A DNA stretch of 64,000 nt from contig VSJF01000004.1 in NCBI GenBank assembly GCA_009739215.1, positions 1,240,001 to 1,304,000 of the forward strand, written 5' to 3'. Below, piece by piece: positions 1-10,045 of this stretch (positions are counted from its first letter, which is position 1; the number at the start of each line of letters is the position of its first letter). The notes under the pieces were generated by a model. That model had not been told where the DNA came from. It worked only from the letters and a program-made list of their open reading frames with translations, and ran no database searches. The position numbers were made by a program, and so were the translations under genes. Source of the DNA: Floccularia luteovirens. Taxonomy: Eukaryota; Basidiomycota; Agaricomycetes; Agaricales; Squamanitaceae.

Positions 1-63
1 ATTGTGCTGGCGAAAGACATACTAGTTTGCTGTTGGAGGGGAACTTGGAGCGGGGGTGAACAT
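1..63 (-). CDS. possible first exon of a gene leaving the left edge
   Basis: On the minus strand an ATG at 63..61 opens a short proline-rich frame (MFTPAPSSPPTAN) followed at once by a good donor (GTATGT). The rest would lie to the left of the window. No domain can be seen and nothing identifies the product. The call rests only on an ATG, an open frame and a consensus 5' splice site, so it may be chance. If real, 64-654 would hold its promoter and the 3' flank of the next minus-strand gene. Confidence 0.3.
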
Positions 64-654
64 GATGCTTCACTCAGGAAAATCGATATGATGATGAGGA
101 CTTGAATGGCTAGCATTCTCTCAGTTATGGATTGAGCAAGACCGGTCAGGGATAGGAGCAGTGCTCAGCCGAATCGCTTATAAGGATGGCAACAGTCCTC
201 GCACGTTCGTGCCCGCAACAATATTGCCTGATAGATCGACCTGGCTTGATGAAACAATACTGGACACCTGGAGTCAGCATCCCACATGAGGAAACATGAT
301 GAAGGATAGGATTTTGCCGGGCAAGTGGAGAATCATGTAGCAGGTAATTGTGCCAATGGTTGCTGAATTACTCAAATAGGGAAAAAATGACTCAATGACC
401 CTACTGATAAGTACTTAAGTGCTTTACAAGGACTGAATGTTACAGAAACTGCTAATAGTACATAGGCCTACTCTAGACTATATGGTATGCGAAAGGCAAA
501 GAATGGGAAGCCATGAGGCTGATGTGCGAAAGTACAAAGCGTGAGGAACACAACTTGGTAGAAACGGTTCGTGATTGGCGATGATCTACCTCCCCCTATC
601 CTATCTAGCGAGAACGATGAAGAGATAAAAGAATGGTAACGTTATCTCCCGTGT
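64..654. other. intergenic, no gene seen
   Basis: I find no coding frame with splice support, no RNA gene and no clear repeat. It lies upstream of the putative left-edge gene and downstream of the small gene at 655-1155, so it probably contains a promoter and a 3' flank. Confidence 0.5.
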
Positions 655-1155
655 TCAATACTTCTCTAATAGACTTTTCAGCCATGTGGCACACCTTGCA
701 AATAAAAAAGATAGGTAAGCAAATGATTAGAATGTTTAAAATGATGGACATACACGACTATATCCTCCGGGTTGCAGGGTGGAGCGACTTTTGGCAATAG
801 CATTATGGATGGCATCGTAAGAATATCTTCTTCTGTAAACGTACATATGGTTATCGCTGAGTATCTTTTTTCGTTACGTATACTTACAAGATACTCTCGA
901 GCTCTGCCCTTGTCTGTGGTAGCAAAAAGATGTCTGCGCCACTGAGGTATCTGTCAAACGCGCAATAAGAGGCACATCCAGCCACTAATGTTTCATCAAC
1001 GGAAGGGTGATGTTCCTCCCAATGGAAATTGTCCCTATTAGAAGAACACGTCAACAAAAATAATGACGTGCGGAATGGAGGAGACATCAATACCTCAAAC
1101 GAGTATGAGCGGTAGCTTCTGGGGTGTGGGGGGCCAACAGTTGGTCAATATTCAT
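655..1155 (-). CDS. small four-exon protein of about 108 residues, unknown function
   Basis: Four short exons join without a stop on the minus strand. Exon 1 starts at ATG 1155 (MNIDQLLAPHTPEATAHTRL) and ends at a GTATTG donor. Exon 2 begins RDNFHWEEHHPSVDET and ends at a perfect GTAAGTATA donor. Exon 3 reads RRYSYDAIHNAIAKSRS. Exon 4 ends WLKSLLEKY followed by TGA at 657..655. All three introns are about 50-65 bases with GT..AG ends and preserve frame, which is hard to explain by chance. I recognise no domain. It has no signal peptide or membrane segment. It has two nearby cysteines (GCASYC) and a basic, amphipathic C-terminal third, and could be a small soluble partner protein. The start was chosen because it is the first ATG giving an open spliced frame. 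Confidence 0.6.
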
Positions 1156-1937
1156 CTGGGGTGGGTGAGTAAAAAAGAAGTGTGTGGTTCTCGGGGACAA
1201 AAGGCTAGCGAATGAAGAGAAGGAATTTATAGCAGCTGGAAGTCTACGTCAACAAAAAGTCTTGGGCGCGTATATGCGCGTTTGACGAATAGGGGCACAA
1301 ACGTGAAATGAAAATTTTACCAACAAAGGAAGAGTTTTTATTCAAATAAATTAAAAAATTGGACCACAAATTGTTTCCATCATCCTTCGAACGTGCGCGG
1401 CACATAAACATATCCAGATACGGAAGTCATTAGTCACATCCAGGGTCACGATTTCTATTCAATCTTTTCTCGGTGTCCTGTAATCTTGTTTGTTTGATAC
1501 GACGAGCACGAAGTCTACGTACGCGTAAGCATATATATCATCACAGCATTGGAATCCTGCAACTGCCTGATAGCTATACATCGGGCGCTGGCTATCAACC
1601 CAAGGAAAAATATTTCTTATGTGAGTCAATGGCCATCGACCATCATTTATGTCTGCTACTCAAGGAATTTAGACATCATCCAACCCAAAAATACAACAAA
1701 TTGTGTTTGGCTTCTCACCTGCCAGTATGAGACGCTTATACAGACCATTTATATTATGCCTGATTACTAACCATTCCCAGTCCGACTTTATTTTCTCGTA
1801 CGCGTGTGACGCGTGGGCTCGGTCTTGGCACCAGTGGAAAGACTTGGTTGAAATATCTTCCGCGCATATATCAAGTGAATAGGATATCTGCCAGTCGAAC
1901 CCAGAATCCTATTTCCACTGAGTAGGAACTCCGACTA
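1156..1937. other. intergenic, divergent promoter region
   Basis: This lies between the divergent small gene and acetoacetyl-CoA synthetase. Plus-strand open frames here start at non-ATG codons or lack homology and were not accepted. The only structure seen is the hairpin at 1874-1919, listed separately. Confidence 0.5.
1874..1919 (+). promoter_or_regulatory. imperfect 16-bp hairpin just upstream of the AACS start codon
   Basis: The arm 1874-1890 pairs with 1902-1919. The blocks are AGTG with CACT, AATAGGAT with ATCCTATT, and TCTG with CAGA, leaving a one-base bulge on the left arm, a two-base bulge on the right and an 11-base loop. It ends 18 bases before the ATG at 1938, so it would lie in the 5' UTR if transcription starts upstream. 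Its function is unknown; a translational control stem is one option. Confidence 0.45.
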
Positions 1938-4806
1938 ATGGCCCAATCCCAAGCATCAACGGACGCTATCATGCTGGCAGGGGATAGCGTACCTCTTTAT
2001 CAACCTCCCGATCAAGATGCGACCGCAACATTCCGCCTACTTCGTCGGGTAAATGCGATATACGGAATACATCTGACATCATATCAGGACCTCTATACTT
2101 GGTCAACAACGCACATTGACAAATTCTGGAGCTTAATTTGGGACGAAACAAACATTATTGGAGAGAAAGGAGTCTCCGTAGTAGATAATGAAGCATCGCC
2201 GTCCTCCAATCCGACTTGGTTCGGCAGCTTGTTTAACCAATGGCTATCATTCTGATCCACCCACTGATTAGGTTCTCCGGTGCGAGGGTCAACTGGGCCG
2301 AGAATATGTTACAGTGCCGATCAGATGACAAAGTCGCACTCATCCAAGCTAGTTGAGTTTCTGTTGACATAATTTGAGTAAATTAATATATAACTGGCTA
2401 ATAGCCGAGCCCATCGCGAGTTCTTCTGTTCCCCACCTCCGCCAGGTTACATACTCAGAACTTTATTCGTTGGTTGCGGATGCTGTTTCTGCACTCCTTC
2501 TTTGTGGGCTGAATTCCGGTGACCGGGTTGCCTCTTATTCTTCTAATTGCATTGTGAGTAGTTAATCCGTCACACATTTGGGTCAAATCTGAACCATCCA
2601 TAACTGTTATTAGGAAAATGTTGTTGCATGCTTGGCGACGACTGCTCTCGGTGGTATTTGGGTAAGCGCAGCTGCGGATTTTGGGCCTGACGGAGTGCTA
2701 GAACGGTAAAGTCTCAATTGAACGAGAGGTGCCCTACCACATCTCAGTATCCGTATAGGTTCGAGCAAGTGCAACCCAAAATTATCTTCGCCGTGGATGC
2801 CGTAGTGTAAGTTATTATAAGTGGAAGCGCTTTTTTTACCAATGCTTACAAGTACCCCAAAGGTATAACAATAGGGTGCATCAACACCTCCCCAAGTTGT
2901 CTGCATTATTACTGGGTCTCGCCAAGAGAACTCAAGAATTACCCAAAGTTATTATAATCCATACTATTCCAGAAGATGAAGATCGTTCGCTTTGGCAAGG
3001 TGGGTGGAAGAGCTGGGAAGCATTTTTGCAGGAAGGCCGAAAGTCTCAAATCGGAAAGACCGCAGATGGGGAGATAGTGTGGAATCGACTGCCATTCGAT
3101 GCACCTCTTTGGATACTATTCAGCAGTGGTACTACGGGCAGACCAAAGTACGATTTTACTGCACCTACATTTTCTTCTATTTATACATAAATTTCTGTCC
3201 CCAGACCTATTGTACATCGTGCTGGTGGGATGTTAATTCAGGCAAAGAAAGAGTTTGGCATTTGCGGAGATATTAGTCCTGACGACGTCTTCTTTTATTA
3301 CACGACTACGTGAGTTGACATTTTAGTAATTGGTACGACACACGTTCTAAGATAGCCAGCTCAGCGGCTGGATGATGTGGAACTTCCTTGTTAGTGGCTT
3401 GTGTCTGGGGTGTACGGTTGTTCTCTATGATGGTAGCCCTCTGCGCAACCCCAGCCTCCTTTGGGAACTCGTTGATACACTCGGCATAACTATTTTTGGA
3501 ACAAGCGCAAAGTATCTCGATCAACTCTCAGTAAGGGACGATTTGTTTCTACCAATTTGATGTAACCCAGTTCCCCAGAGAGTTTATCGCCCTCGGGAGC
3601 ATCACCGACTTGACACCTTGCGCCATATCTATTCAACTGGTTCCCCTCTAGCACCACCGTTGTTTGATTATGTGTACGAACATATACACCCTCGCATTCT
3701 TCTAGGATCAATTACAGGTAAAGAGTTACGCGTGGAGTGTCACCGTTAAGTTATTAACGGCTTATACAGGCGGTACTGATATCTGCTCTTTATTTGCCGG
3801 CATGTGTTCGGCTCTTCCGGTGTTTCGTGGCGAGATTCAGTGTCGGATGTTAGGGATGGCTATTGAAGCTTTCAATTCTACAGGTGTACCAACCATTCCA
3901 GGAAAACCTGGGGATCTCGTGTGTGTCCGACCATTCCCTTGCATGCCACTTGGATTTTGGCCGCTTCCCGGTTTCGGCCCAGATAGTGAGACGAATGCAG
4001 CTAAGGCGCGGTTCCATCAAGCTTATTTTGCAGAATTCAAAGATGTTTGGTGTAAGTTTTTCATATCTTTGATAATTTTAACTTCTTTCAACTCTTTTAA
4101 GACCACGGGGATCACATTATAATCACGCAATCGAAGTCAGGTAATGGAGGTGGCCTCATTATGCTAGGTCGGTCTGATGGTGTTTTGTAAGTCCTTATCA
4201 CGCTTGATGGCATTCCCACCTTTACACGACCCCTTTTGTTAGGAATCCTGGAGGCATTCGATTTGGGTCGTCGGAATTGTATGATGTTCTTGATTTATGC
4301 TTTTCAAGCCCAACTGCAGAGTGCCATCTGGTCGATTACTTGGCCGTGGGACAAATGATTGATGGAGGCATTGATGAAAGAGTAGTTTTGTTTATCAAAT
4401 TACGGGATATGGAAACCCTTTCTTTAGAGCAGGAAAAAAAAATTAAAGCTGAAATCCGATCCCGGAGGAGTCCACGGCACGTACCTGCATTGGTAAGTAC
4501 ATTGGTTGATATCCGTGTTCATTTCTACACTAAGCTGAACTGCACTTTGAACAAGATCATTCAAGTACCAGACATTCCGTACACTCTGAACGGCAAGCGT
4601 GTGGAAGTGCTGGTGAAGAAGGTGAGGACCCTTCTTATCGGCATGTGGCTGCCTGTCGGCTGACTGAATGCCAGATCATCAATGGTTCACCCCTCTCAAT
4701 TGTTAATCCTTCCACGTTGTCCAATCCGGAATGCCTTAATTTCTACGCAGAGCTTGGACAGACTCTACGGCAAGAAGTGGAAGAGTGCAAACCACAGATG
4801 AAGTGA
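1938..4806 (+). CDS. acetoacetyl-CoA synthetase (acetoacetate-CoA ligase)
   Basis: This ANL-superfamily enzyme activates acetoacetate to acetoacetyl-CoA with ATP in the cytosol, feeding sterol or fatty-acid synthesis or recovering ketone carbon. About 690 residues come from more than ten exons. The N-terminal acyl-CoA-synthetase cap is present ([19 protein letters not shown]). The adenylation P-loop [11 protein letters not shown] is at about 3115-3150. The A5-type region [10 protein letters not shown] and the [12 protein letters not shown] block, typical of this subfamily rather than acetyl-CoA synthetase, follow. WYHGDHI is formed across an intron near 4050-4100, and the C-terminal catalytic lysine motif is [11 protein letters not shown]. 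Intron 1 (donor GTTCGG, after ACT TG) restores frame past an in-frame TGA. The stop is TGA 4804-4806. The start is the first ATG in frame, and the length fits the family. Confidence 0.95.
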
Positions 4807-5128
4807 ACTGAAATTGTCGATGTACTGTGTGATAAATAAAACAGAGTTTATACTTGTTTACAAAATAAAATGTGACTAATTTAGCGTTGATGTGGCTGTG
4901 TTGAATGGGCCTCGAGGCATTTACCTCCGTCAATTCCTCCATGCCGTGGTCCAAAAGGGTAATCTGCAAATTTTTGCACCCTAGGGTGCGGTTTGTGCGT
5001 TGCCCAAGGCTTGAGGCTTGTGACCTTCACTATCTCCCACAACCTCCTTACATTCTCCAAACGATCCATCAGGCAGTTTCTTGTCTGCTTCATGTTCTCC
5101 TCGTGCCATTAATTGCAAGTGCTTTATC
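4807..5128. other. intergenic, AACS 3' flank and promoter of the MARVEL gene
   Basis: The stretch after the AACS stop contains AATAAA-like bases near 4835, suitable for a polyadenylation signal. Nothing coding is supported. Confidence 0.45.
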
Positions 5129-6395
5129 ATGTCGCCTTCTGCTCCCGTAACAGCCTCTCGCCATAACCTCACTGTCAAGACCTCCAGGACCCGCATGCCA
5201 TCGCTATTCAACACAATCCGGGCCTCTATCTATGGTGTGTTCGAGCAGTGACCAATATATTACACTTGATACTGAGTCTACTTAACAGCTGCCGTTCTTC
5301 TATTCACTGTAATTTGTTTGGCAATGGCTGGGCATTTTCAAACGGTGCTGGCTGCATCAGACCTCAGTCAGCATACCCAATTGTGCCCACTATAAGTTTC
5401 TAACAATCCCGCAGCTCGTTTTGTTCCATTCGCCATCTTTGTATGCTCAGCAAGCCTCATCATCGTTCTAGTTCTGTGCGATATATATTATTCTTTCCTT
5501 ACCTTTCCATTATTCATATTTCTGGTCAGGCTATCATTTAGTTTACTGTTACGAGAACGAAATCCCATATCTACAAGGATAGAACTTGCATGTCTGGGAC
5601 TTGCAGGAATGTTTTGGCTGGGTGAGTATTGCACATGTTTTTATCGAGTTATCGTTATCTAATCCTGCCCCTAGTGCTTGGTGTTTATCTGACAACATCC
5701 GAATCACAATCTGCTGATGTTGAATGTTTCGCCTCACCAACCGACACAGAGCCACTAGATGATTCGTTGACAAGCTGTAAGTAACTTCTAGCTATTAATA
5801 CAGGTATCTCTCAATAACGGTACAATAGTTCACACCGATCAATACCAAGCGATGTACAGGGTTCTTATGACTTTTGCCTTGATAAATGCAACACTTGGTA
5901 AGTCTTTCGAGTGGTGAAACTAGATATATTCGCTCAACCATGTATCTAGTCCTAGCTTCATGTTTCTGCCTCTTGTTCCTAGCTATTAGGAAACATAGGA
6001 AGGGCGACGAACACATGTGGTATGGACCAGTCACATCTTGTGCCTGGTTCAATTCCTACGGAAATGCCAAGCAAGGATCAAGAGCAAAAACTAGTAGCTC
6101 GAGCATCTTGCCCATAGCGACGACTGTGAAACCCAGTCACTCCTCCAGAAGGCATCACGATTCCCAAACCTCCCCCTATGCTGAAACTGGAGGCAGACTC
6201 ACAGAGAAGCCCGCTAAATCACACTCGAAGTCATATCCGAGATCAAATCCTAAACCATACCAAAACACCGGTGGTTCGCCGACTAGACCTACACGACATG
6301 GTTCTGGACGATCTTCTTCTTATGGTTCTTCAACTAACGAATTCGATAATGGTGGAATGAATAACCCCTACCGATCTGCTAGAGGCAGTCGATAA
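5129..6395 (+). CDS. MARVEL-type four-helix membrane protein
   Basis: Six exons give a protein of about 290 residues. A short polar N-terminus (MSPSAPVTASRHN) ends in SLFNTIRASIYG. A first helix follows (AAVLLFTVICLAMAGHF), then helices around FVPFAIFVCSASLIIVLVL, IELACLGLAGMFWLVLGVYL, and a last one split by an intron (LINATLVLASCFCLLFLAI). This order, with a loop between helices 3 and 4 and a cytosolic tail, is typical of fungal MARVEL proteins of the plasma membrane or eisosomes. The tail is about 120 residues rich in Ser, Pro, Arg and Tyr and is probably disordered. The extracellular loop after helix 3 holds one Cys. The start ATG at 5129 is in frame with the first helix across a 50-odd-base intron. 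Substrate or partner cannot be told. Confidence 0.8.
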
Positions 6396-6972
6396 ATTTC
6401 CAACCATTCTTTATTTATATGTATACGACTTACCGATGGGATTTCGTCTTGATGAATGTAAATGTACAGCAATTTCACGACCTTTATAAAAACAACACAT
6501 GGACGCCTGGATCGTTTCTTTACATTGTGGAATTTTTCCGGGTTTTCAATATTAGACACATTGACTGGCCAATCTATATAAATCTATTTGTATGTACCAT
6601 GAACAGCCGACTGGATGCAAGCCAATGCTTGCAGTTTTATATTTTTCTCGGGATATATATATTAAATGAAAGTCATTCGAGACATTTGCACGAAGTAGAC
6701 TCGGAAGTACGGCAAGGACAAACGGTTCAGTCTGGACACGCCTTTGGACAACGACTTCCATATGAAACACATCCGTGATGGGCACACCTGAACAGTACAA
6801 TCCTGCGACGAATAACAACCCTGGCCTTCACCATTTAATTTCATAATAATCTCATAATACCTCATGTAGCAGGCATGCTTCGCCTCGTGTATATTTCCCA
6901 TGAGATATAACCTCAAAATTGAAGAATCGCTCTCTTCACAAACGCTTTCAGCTTTTATATCAGTTTCACGAT
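6396..6972. other. intergenic, no gene seen
   Basis: A plus-strand frame at 6419-6778 has no splice support or homology, and minus-strand frames here lack credible starts. The stretch probably carries the 3' UTR of the MARVEL gene and the promoter of the small membrane-protein gene. Confidence 0.45.
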
Positions 6973-7603
6973 ATGCCATTATTCCAAGATCGACCCGTGC
7001 GTTCGGTTATTTCAGGTGAGTTGTGGGGATAAATGTTATTATTCTTCAGCAGAAACATAACTCACAGCGTGATTAGTTGCTGTAGCACTGGCTATTGGCC
7101 ATTTTTCGACAAATTTGCTGTCATCTCTGCGTAAGTCTGTTTACAACGTGCCGTGACTCAGATGTTAAAGTATCCTGTAGATGCATTCCATCTGACGCAA
7201 ACTTCTGTTGCCATTTTGGCAATATCTGCGTTGATATTCATGTGAGTTGAATTGAACTTGAGAAAAAATGAAATTCACAAGAATTTTCATACCTGATAGG
7301 GTGGTGATGCACCATCGAAGAGAAGGCCAACTGATGACGCAAGCCCAAGAGGAGATGGTTTTGATTGGAGGTTTTGCACTGATTTGGGTCGGTAAGTAGA
7401 CTTCCATATTCTATATTCAACGTTCATTAATTCTTATGTGATGATGAACAGTCGCGGTTGTGGCATGGCGTGCTCTCCGTGGAGGAGATTTCGCTTCATC
7501 ATCGCAGTCAGGGGCCAGGCAAGATATTGGGTCAGGGGGTTTGCCTTATGGATGTTCAAAGGATGATTTGTACTGCGTTGTGGAGGAGTATTCATATTTC
7601 TAG
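6973..7603 (+). CDS. small membrane protein with about three helices, possibly MARVEL-like
   Basis: Five exons encode about 130 residues, starting MPLFQDRPVRSVIS at ATG 6973 and ending in a TAG at 7601-7603. Hydrophobic stretches are VAVALAIGHFS, TSVAILAISALIFMVVM and MVLIGGFALIWVVAVVAW. A charged loop (HHRREGQLMTQAQEE) lies between the second and third. The tail is Gly/Ser-rich and ends VVEEYSYF. All introns have GT..AG ends and keep frame. The layout resembles the neighbouring MARVEL protein but one helix is short or missing, so family membership is only a suggestion. It may be a diverged tandem relative of the upstream gene. The function is unknown. Confidence 0.65.
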
Positions 7604-7797
7604 CGAGATAAAGTCTTGTTTTTTTTTGTACAGCAAATATTGTTATTGCAGTTGAGCACGTGATTTTAGGCGCCAAGCTCTGACAGTGACACAACCGGTC
7701 GACAGAGCATTGAGTGACACTCTTACTTCTATCCTTTTGCGAATTCCATCTAGTAGCTAAACACATTCACTTTGAACTTTGATTTCCTGCTCCCCTT

Positions 7798-8677
7798 ATG
7801 ATAAGTCTATCTTTTAATTTCCTTTCATATACGCCCGTAACTAATTATCTGTCCGTTATCTACGCAAATCCTGGAAAACGCCGCATTGAAACGGATGTCA
7901 TGAAGATGTATTGCTTCTCGGTTCTTCTAGGATTTTATGAATAATTTTCTGATATCAAAGATTTAGGTTGATGTCCGATTATGAGGTCTCTCTTGTGAAC
8001 GACAATATGCAAGAGTTCTATGTCAGATTTTATGGTCCGGACGAGAGTTAGTATCGCTTCTCACTAAATCCGCTTGTGGAACTAGAAGTAAACTCATCTT
8101 GTGCAATAGCACCATTCGCAGGGGGAGTCTGGAAGATTCATGTCGAACTGCCTGATCAATATCCTTTCAAATCACCTAGTATTGGTTTCATGAACAAGAT
8201 ATTTCATCCCAACATTGATGAGCTGTGGGTAATGTCTTCACACAATGTTACGCTACTCAAAATCACTATAGAAGTGGTTCTGTTTGTCTGGATGTCATCA
8301 ACCAGACCTGGTCACCTATGTTCGGTGAGTGTACAAGTCTGTTGTGTGGAATGAACCCCTTCAGGAACTTTGCAACTAGACATGATCAATATTTTCGAGG
8401 TTTTCTTGCCACAACTATTGAGATACCCAAATCCTAATGACCCACTGAATGGTGAAGCTGCTGCACTTCTGATGCGTCACCCAAAAGAATACGAAGCCAA
8501 GGTGAAAGGTCGGTATATCCACCCGATTATTCGGCGTTCGAATTGCTCATGTCCAAAATTTCAGAGTATGTCCAAAGGTTCGCGACCAAGGAAGCTGCCG
8601 ACGCAGCTGACGGTAAAGACGATGACGATAAGGACGAGGAGATGAGCGATATGGGTAGCATCAGTGAAGGGGAATGA
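7798..8677 (+). CDS. UBC8: ubiquitin-conjugating enzyme E2, UBC8/UBE2H type
   Basis: This E2 passes ubiquitin to partner ligases; in yeast the orthologue works with the GID/CTLH ligase to destroy gluconeogenic enzymes. The catalytic cysteine lies in [13 protein letters not shown]. The HPN motif ([10 protein letters not shown]) precedes it, and the UBC8-specific block [18 protein letters not shown] follows. The C-terminus is acidic ([17 protein letters not shown]), as in this subfamily. Exons join at several GT..AG introns, including one that splits DELSGS. The N-terminal helix ([18 protein letters not shown]) is intact, but the usual start of the family, MSSP just before KRR, is absent. The only in-frame upstream ATG is at 7798, giving an unusual extension of about 25 residues. 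The start is therefore uncertain; the core assignment is firm. Confidence 0.93.
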
Positions 8678-8906
8678 GCGTGCATTCCCTGTATTATATC
8701 ATTCTCCAACGCTCAGCCTTGTTTAATCATTCACCTTTTCATATGAGCCTACCCATTCATCTCCCTTCGATACTCCTTGCATATATCACACAATTACTTT
8801 TATCACTGACTCGAATTCTTCCAATTATCTCCATTTGTGTACCAAGACTGTTGTAAAGCTGCTACAGATTATATTGATAGATCGATATTCTGGGATTGCG
8901 AGGAAG

Positions 8907-9717
8907 TTAACCAGGAGAAATATCATTTTGATTTGGTAATGGCACGACAAGCTCGTCTACTTTTTTCTGTATTTCTGATGCAGCCTGAACCGAAAGAAGT
9001 TACTATACAAGAATATAGGGTTGAGAAGGCTCCATACCTTCATGAGCATATCAATTTGTGTCTTTACACTTTCCATGGTTGTGACTTTGGTTTTACTTTC
9101 CTTCAGAAGATCCTCTTTTTCCTGCATGAGCTCCTTTTTCCGGTTGTCAAGCCTTGGTTACATGATGAAACATTGGATAAATGCATGCATACAGCGAAGA
9201 AAATGTTTACCGTTGGCGTTCTGCAAGTTCAAAGTTTAATCGGTTGAGCATTAATTGATGCCCATCCGATAGAACCTCTTCAGAGCATGCTTCAGGAGGA
9301 GCAAGATGCTTAAAGTCATTAAGGGAGTACAGAGGAATTTCCTGATATATAGAACTACGCGATAGAACTTACGTCACTTGTTCGTTCAAAAGAAGGTTTT
9401 TTTTTTTAGACTTACGCGAATTGGCGACATTTTTCTATTTCTCTTTCCAAATGGCGTTTTTCATAAAGCAAATTTTGAAGACCCAAATGAGACTGATCCA
9501 TTTCATGTCTTGCTGCGGCTGTTGCCTCTTTTCTGATACGCGTAGCAGTATTAGCAGCGCGGTTGAGGGCCTTCAATCTACCCATGAGAGCCATGGAACG
9601 GATATGAAGGGCAGTATAATCATATTGCAGATTTGATTCGGACACCAGTTCACGAAGATTTTCTAATACGGCGTCGGGAGAAGGAGGGTGGAGAGAGAGA
9701 TCATGTTGTGAGAGCAT
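8907..9717 (-). CDS. THO complex subunit 5 (THOC5-like)
   Basis: THOC5 is a coiled-coil subunit of THO/TREX, which couples transcription to mRNA export in the nucleus. On the minus strand four exons give about 220 residues. Recognisable blocks are ALHIRSMALMGRLKALNRAA, HLGLQNLLYEKRHLEREI (the signature of the family), LMLNRLNFELAERQR, and a coiled coil ending KTQIDMLMKAASEIQKKV. The stop is TAA 8909..8907. The start is taken at ATG 9717 (MLSQHDLSLHPPSP). An in-frame ATG at 9822 would add 35 residues that do not look like the family, so the shorter start is preferred. The first intron carries a run of A (T on the plus strand near 9400). The gene converges on UBC8 with about 230 bases between stops. 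Confidence 0.85.
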
Positions 9718-10045
9718 GAGGAAGACGAAGCAGTTTAACAGAAGATGTGAGAAAAGCAGGGAACCGGGCTGGCACGGGCCGGAGTGGGTTACTACTCCGA
9801 GTGAGATATGAGATAATGACATTGATGGCCGGACACTCCAAAGGTAAGACTGCAACACTGTAACAACCAATCCAGCACCATATCTACACTGCTGCCGGAT
9901 TATCAGCCTTTAGCGCTTTAGCTTTTATATTCTATTATTTAGCCATCACTCCTTGGACTTCCAGGGTTATTCTCTCCAGAAATATCCCAACCCTTCTCCT
10001 CTTACTTTCATCTTCCTTCCCCTTCCCCACCTCCCACTTGACACA

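Noticed and set aside
1473..1770. two plus-strand frames before AACS
   Set aside because: No family resemblance and no splice link to the AACS first exon.
1870..1920. tRNA-like TTCGA box upstream of AACS
   Set aside because: The minus strand shows GTTCGAC in a loop, but no anticodon or acceptor stems of tRNA length fit. It is better read as a simple hairpin.
8837..9247. 136-codon plus-strand frame after UBC8
   Set aside because: It is antisense to the coiled-coil exons of THOC5, which match the family.
9718..9870. N-terminal extension of THOC5
   Set aside because: The frame is open to an in-frame ATG at 9822, but the added residues are hydrophobic and unlike the family; start 9717 is simpler.
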